Shown: positions 61,282 through 64,000 of the stretch, piece after piece | Numbering within the stretch: the first letter of the stretch is position 1 | How the letters are laid out: the number at the start of each line of letters is the position of its first letter | From: Brugia malayi | Lineage: Eukaryota > Nematoda > Chromadorea > Rhabditida > Onchocercidae | Assembly: GCF_000002995.4 (NCBI RefSeq) | Contig: NW_025062295.1 | Location: 1-64,000, forward strand | Length of the DNA: 64,000 bases | Reading direction: 5' to 3' | The notes under the pieces: model-generated | What the model saw: only the letters and a program-made list of their open reading frames with translations | Told to the model about the DNA's origin: nothing | Database searches by the model: none | Translations under genes and position numbers: made by a program

Positions 61282-63430
61282 ATTTGTTTATTATTTAAAA
61301 TGTCAAATGACCGCGATATATGTGACCAGTACTATTCAACGCTTATAAATTAATTAAGCTCAAAATATCTAATTTTCTTTACGAACTGATATTTTTTAAT
61401 AGTTTTAACATTTTAATTAAATTGAAATTTGACAACACCGGCATTTATTTCATAGTTTATTATGCAAAAACTTTTACAAACTGCACAATTTTCTTAAATT
61501 ATGGCATTTAAATTTGGAAAATAAATTAATTACAATTGTAAGAATGAAATAAAACCGTGACAAACAAAGAATTTAATTAATTTTGCTAATAAAATATTGA
61601 TTAAAAGTTATTTTTTAAAGTTTTTTTTAATATTTTATGCTGACCAATTGACCACACCGTGATTGACCAGTACCTATGCAACGCTTATAAATTAATCAAT
61701 CAAGTTCAAATTATCTAATTTTTTTAATGATTTGATTTTTTTTAATATTTTAACATTTAAATAAAATGAGTTTTTGATATTGCTAGAATTTATTTTATAG
61801 TTTAATATACAAAACTCTGACAAATTATTGAATTTTCATTAAATTTGATATTTAAATTTGAAATAAAAATTAATTTCAATTGTAAGAATTAATTAGAACA
61901 GTGGCAAATTAAAAATTTAATTAATTTTGCTTCTAAAATATCATTCAGAACTCAATTTCTAAACTTGATTTTATTATTTTTGCTGGTCAAATGACTACAA
62001 TGTATGTGACCAGTATCCATGAAATGAATAAAAAATAATCAATTAAGTTCAAATTATCTAATTTTTTTTTATGAATTGATATTTTCAATATTCTAACATT
62101 TAATGAAATTAAATTTTGACAATTCCAGCATTTATTATATAGTTTAATACGCAAAGCACTAATAAATTATTGAGTTTTCATAAAATTTAATATTTAAATT
62201 TGAAATTAAAATTAATTTTAATTGTAAAAATAAATTAGAACCGTGACAAACTAAAAATTTAATCAATTTCGCTAATCAAATATTGATTAAAACTTAATTA
62301 TTAAAGCTTATTTTATGTTGCCAATTGACACATCGTGAATGACCAGTACTTATGCAACGCTTATAAATTAATCAATTAAGCTCAAAATATCTGACTTTTT
62401 TTATTGAATTGATTTTTTAAATATTTTAACATTTTATTAAATTGAAATTTGACAATGCCGGGATTTATTTCACAGTCTATTTTATTAAATCCGCTACTGA
62501 AATATTGCTAAGAACTTAATTATTAAAGTTTATTTTATTATTAATGATGTCAAATGACCACAATGTATATGACCAGTTCCTGTACAATGCACATAAAAAA
62601 CTTGCTGAGATCTAATTTTCTATTTTTTTTTAAATGTATTGCTATTCCTTAAAAGTTTTAACAATTAAAATGAAATTTAATAATACTAGAAGAAATGAAA
62701 GTAAATTTTTTTTTTTGAAAAAGATAAAGTGAATTTTTGAAAGTGTAAGGTGAACTTCAAAGTGAATTTTGCAAACTTTCCTTTTTGGATAAATTGTCAA
62801 ATATCTACTATTGAATGTGTATAGATCTTTAAATGAATTACAATTTTTCCTAACATTTTTGGCATTCAATTAAAACAAAGTTTAGCAGATTTAAAAATTT
62901 TGTCAGTTTCAAATTAGTAAAAACTCTTAGGAATTGTCGAGAAATCCTATTGATCCATACCTAAATCTGCAATTAAAATTAATTTCAACTTCAAAATAAA
63001 AATTAAAATCATCATTTGCAAATTTTATTTTTTTTTCAAATAAAATTTTCAAATAAAATTTTCAAATAAAAATTAATTTTAGCTGCAGAAATGAATTAAA
63101 TCTACGACAAATTTTAATCTTACTAATTTTGGTTCTCAAATATTAAAAAAAGCTGTTATTGAAATTTATTTTCTTATTTATGTTGTCAATTGACCACACC
63201 GTAACTGACCGTTATCCATGCAATGCATAAATTTAATCAATTGAGTTCAAAATAACTAATTTTTTTAAATGAATTGATATTTCTTAATAGTTTTAACATT
63301 TAATTAAAATCACAATTGATAAAACTAGAAATTATTTCCTCGTTTAATATACAAAAACTCTTGGAAATTATAAAATTTTCACCAAAATCAATGTTTAGAT
63401 TTGAAATAAAGCTTAAGCCTAAGCCTAAGC
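61282..63430 (+). repeat. 2.17-kb higher-order unit, tandem copy 2
   Basis: Differs from copy 1 by a few homopolymer-length changes (near 61,740, 62,080 and 62,705). Its last 200 bases resemble instead the end next to 53,472 in the left arm (CACCAAAATCAATGTTTAG). A matching minus-strand frame (62,642-62,869) and its complement at 54,056-54,268 are repeat translations. Confidence 0.92.
63411..63430 (+). repeat. Short interstitial telomeric tract
   Basis: Three AGCCTA units only. The paired tract in the left arm (53,472) is twice as long. Confidence 0.9.
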
Positions 63431-64000
63431 ATTATTTTATTATTTAAGATGCCAAATGACTACAATGTTCAAGCACTATGCGTATATAATAATCAATTTT
63501 TTTTTATTAAATGATAATTTTTAATATCCTTTAAAATTAAATTTTGATCATAATAAGACTTCTTACCTAGTTTAATATGCAAAAACCTGTACAAATTATG
63601 GGAATTTTATAAATGGGTTATTTAAATTTGAAATATAAATTTATTTTAATTGTAAGAATGAATAGGAATCGTGAAAAATTAAAAATTTAATTAATTTTGC
63701 CAATGAAATATTGATTGAAACTTAACTTCTAAAGTTTATTTTATTATTATTGCTGGTCAAATGACCACGATGTGTGTGACCGGTACCTATGCAACGCATA
63801 AAATTCAATCAATTAACTACAAAATATCTATTTTTTTAATGATTTGAGATTTTTTAATATTTTAAATTTAAATAAAATTAGTTTTTGATATTACTAGAAT
63901 TTATTTTATAATTCTTATAAATTCAATGAATTTTAATAGAAATTGAATTTTAAATTTAAAACAAAAAATAATTGTAACTGTAAGAATTTAATAAGTATAA

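Larger units (their letters stand above)
58352..64000. repeat. Right arm of the inverted repeat, runs to the window end
   Basis: Reverse complement of 52,912-56,403, but about 2.17 kb longer because one unit is present twice in tandem (59,108-61,281 and 61,282-63,430). Pairing is still intact at the last base of the window, so the palindrome may continue beyond it. Confidence 0.88.

Noticed and set aside
54056..62869. Matching frames beginning MNAKNVRKNCNSFK at 54,056 (plus) and 62,869 (minus)
   Set aside because: They are the same satellite segment in the two arms of the inverted repeat. A single indel in a homopolymer changes the C-terminus, so no constraint is visible.

Overview
The window is one end of a nematode chromosome. 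It opens with about 10.7 kb of the C-strand form (AGCCTA) of TTAGGC, the canonical nematode telomere. The interior is very AT-rich and dominated by satellite DNA. Between 39 and 52 kb lie decayed, intronless, alphaproteobacterial-looking gene pieces (valS, tmk, ftsH, guaB, dnaN, rplI and others) that read best as Wolbachia DNA transferred into the nucleus. TTAGGC telomeres plus Wolbachia-like insertions suggest a filarial (onchocercid) nematode. I cannot name the species.

Layout: (1) 1-10,695 telomere, nearly perfect to about 4.1 kb and then increasingly variant, with a stretch identical to an Illumina adapter at 9,089-9,121. (2) 10,696-12,970 a comparatively GC-rich subtelomeric block built of decayed duplications. 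(3) 13,250-16,370 a roughly 335-bp satellite, closed by a 23-bp minisatellite. (4) 16,491-23,236 AT-rich, mostly single-copy DNA holding the only plausible nematode gene I can see, a two-exon reading frame for a 102-aa, possibly secreted protein at 22,406-22,801. (5) 23,237-39,360 a second satellite family. Its core is a higher-order array of seven units of about 2,096 bp, each ending in a short interstitial telomeric tract. (6) 39,361-52,168 a mosaic of Wolbachia-derived pseudogene fragments, broken by satellite monomers, a tRNA-like tandem repeat and a (CTG)47 tract. (7) 52,169-64,000 satellite again, arranged as a large inverted repeat whose right arm carries an extra tandem 2.17-kb unit and runs off the window end.

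No complete bacterial gene survives. Each recognised fragment has frameshifts, stops, or missing ends, so these are relics and not a working pathway. They come from translation, nucleotide metabolism, replication, proteolysis, respiration and transport, and the order of the ftsH pieces is scrambled. Telomere-type sequence recurs inside the satellites, and one imperfect variant is shared exactly between the telomere and the higher-order units. That points to sequence exchange between the chromosome end and the neighbouring satellite.

Family assignments were made by eye from translated motifs. No database search or alignment was run.
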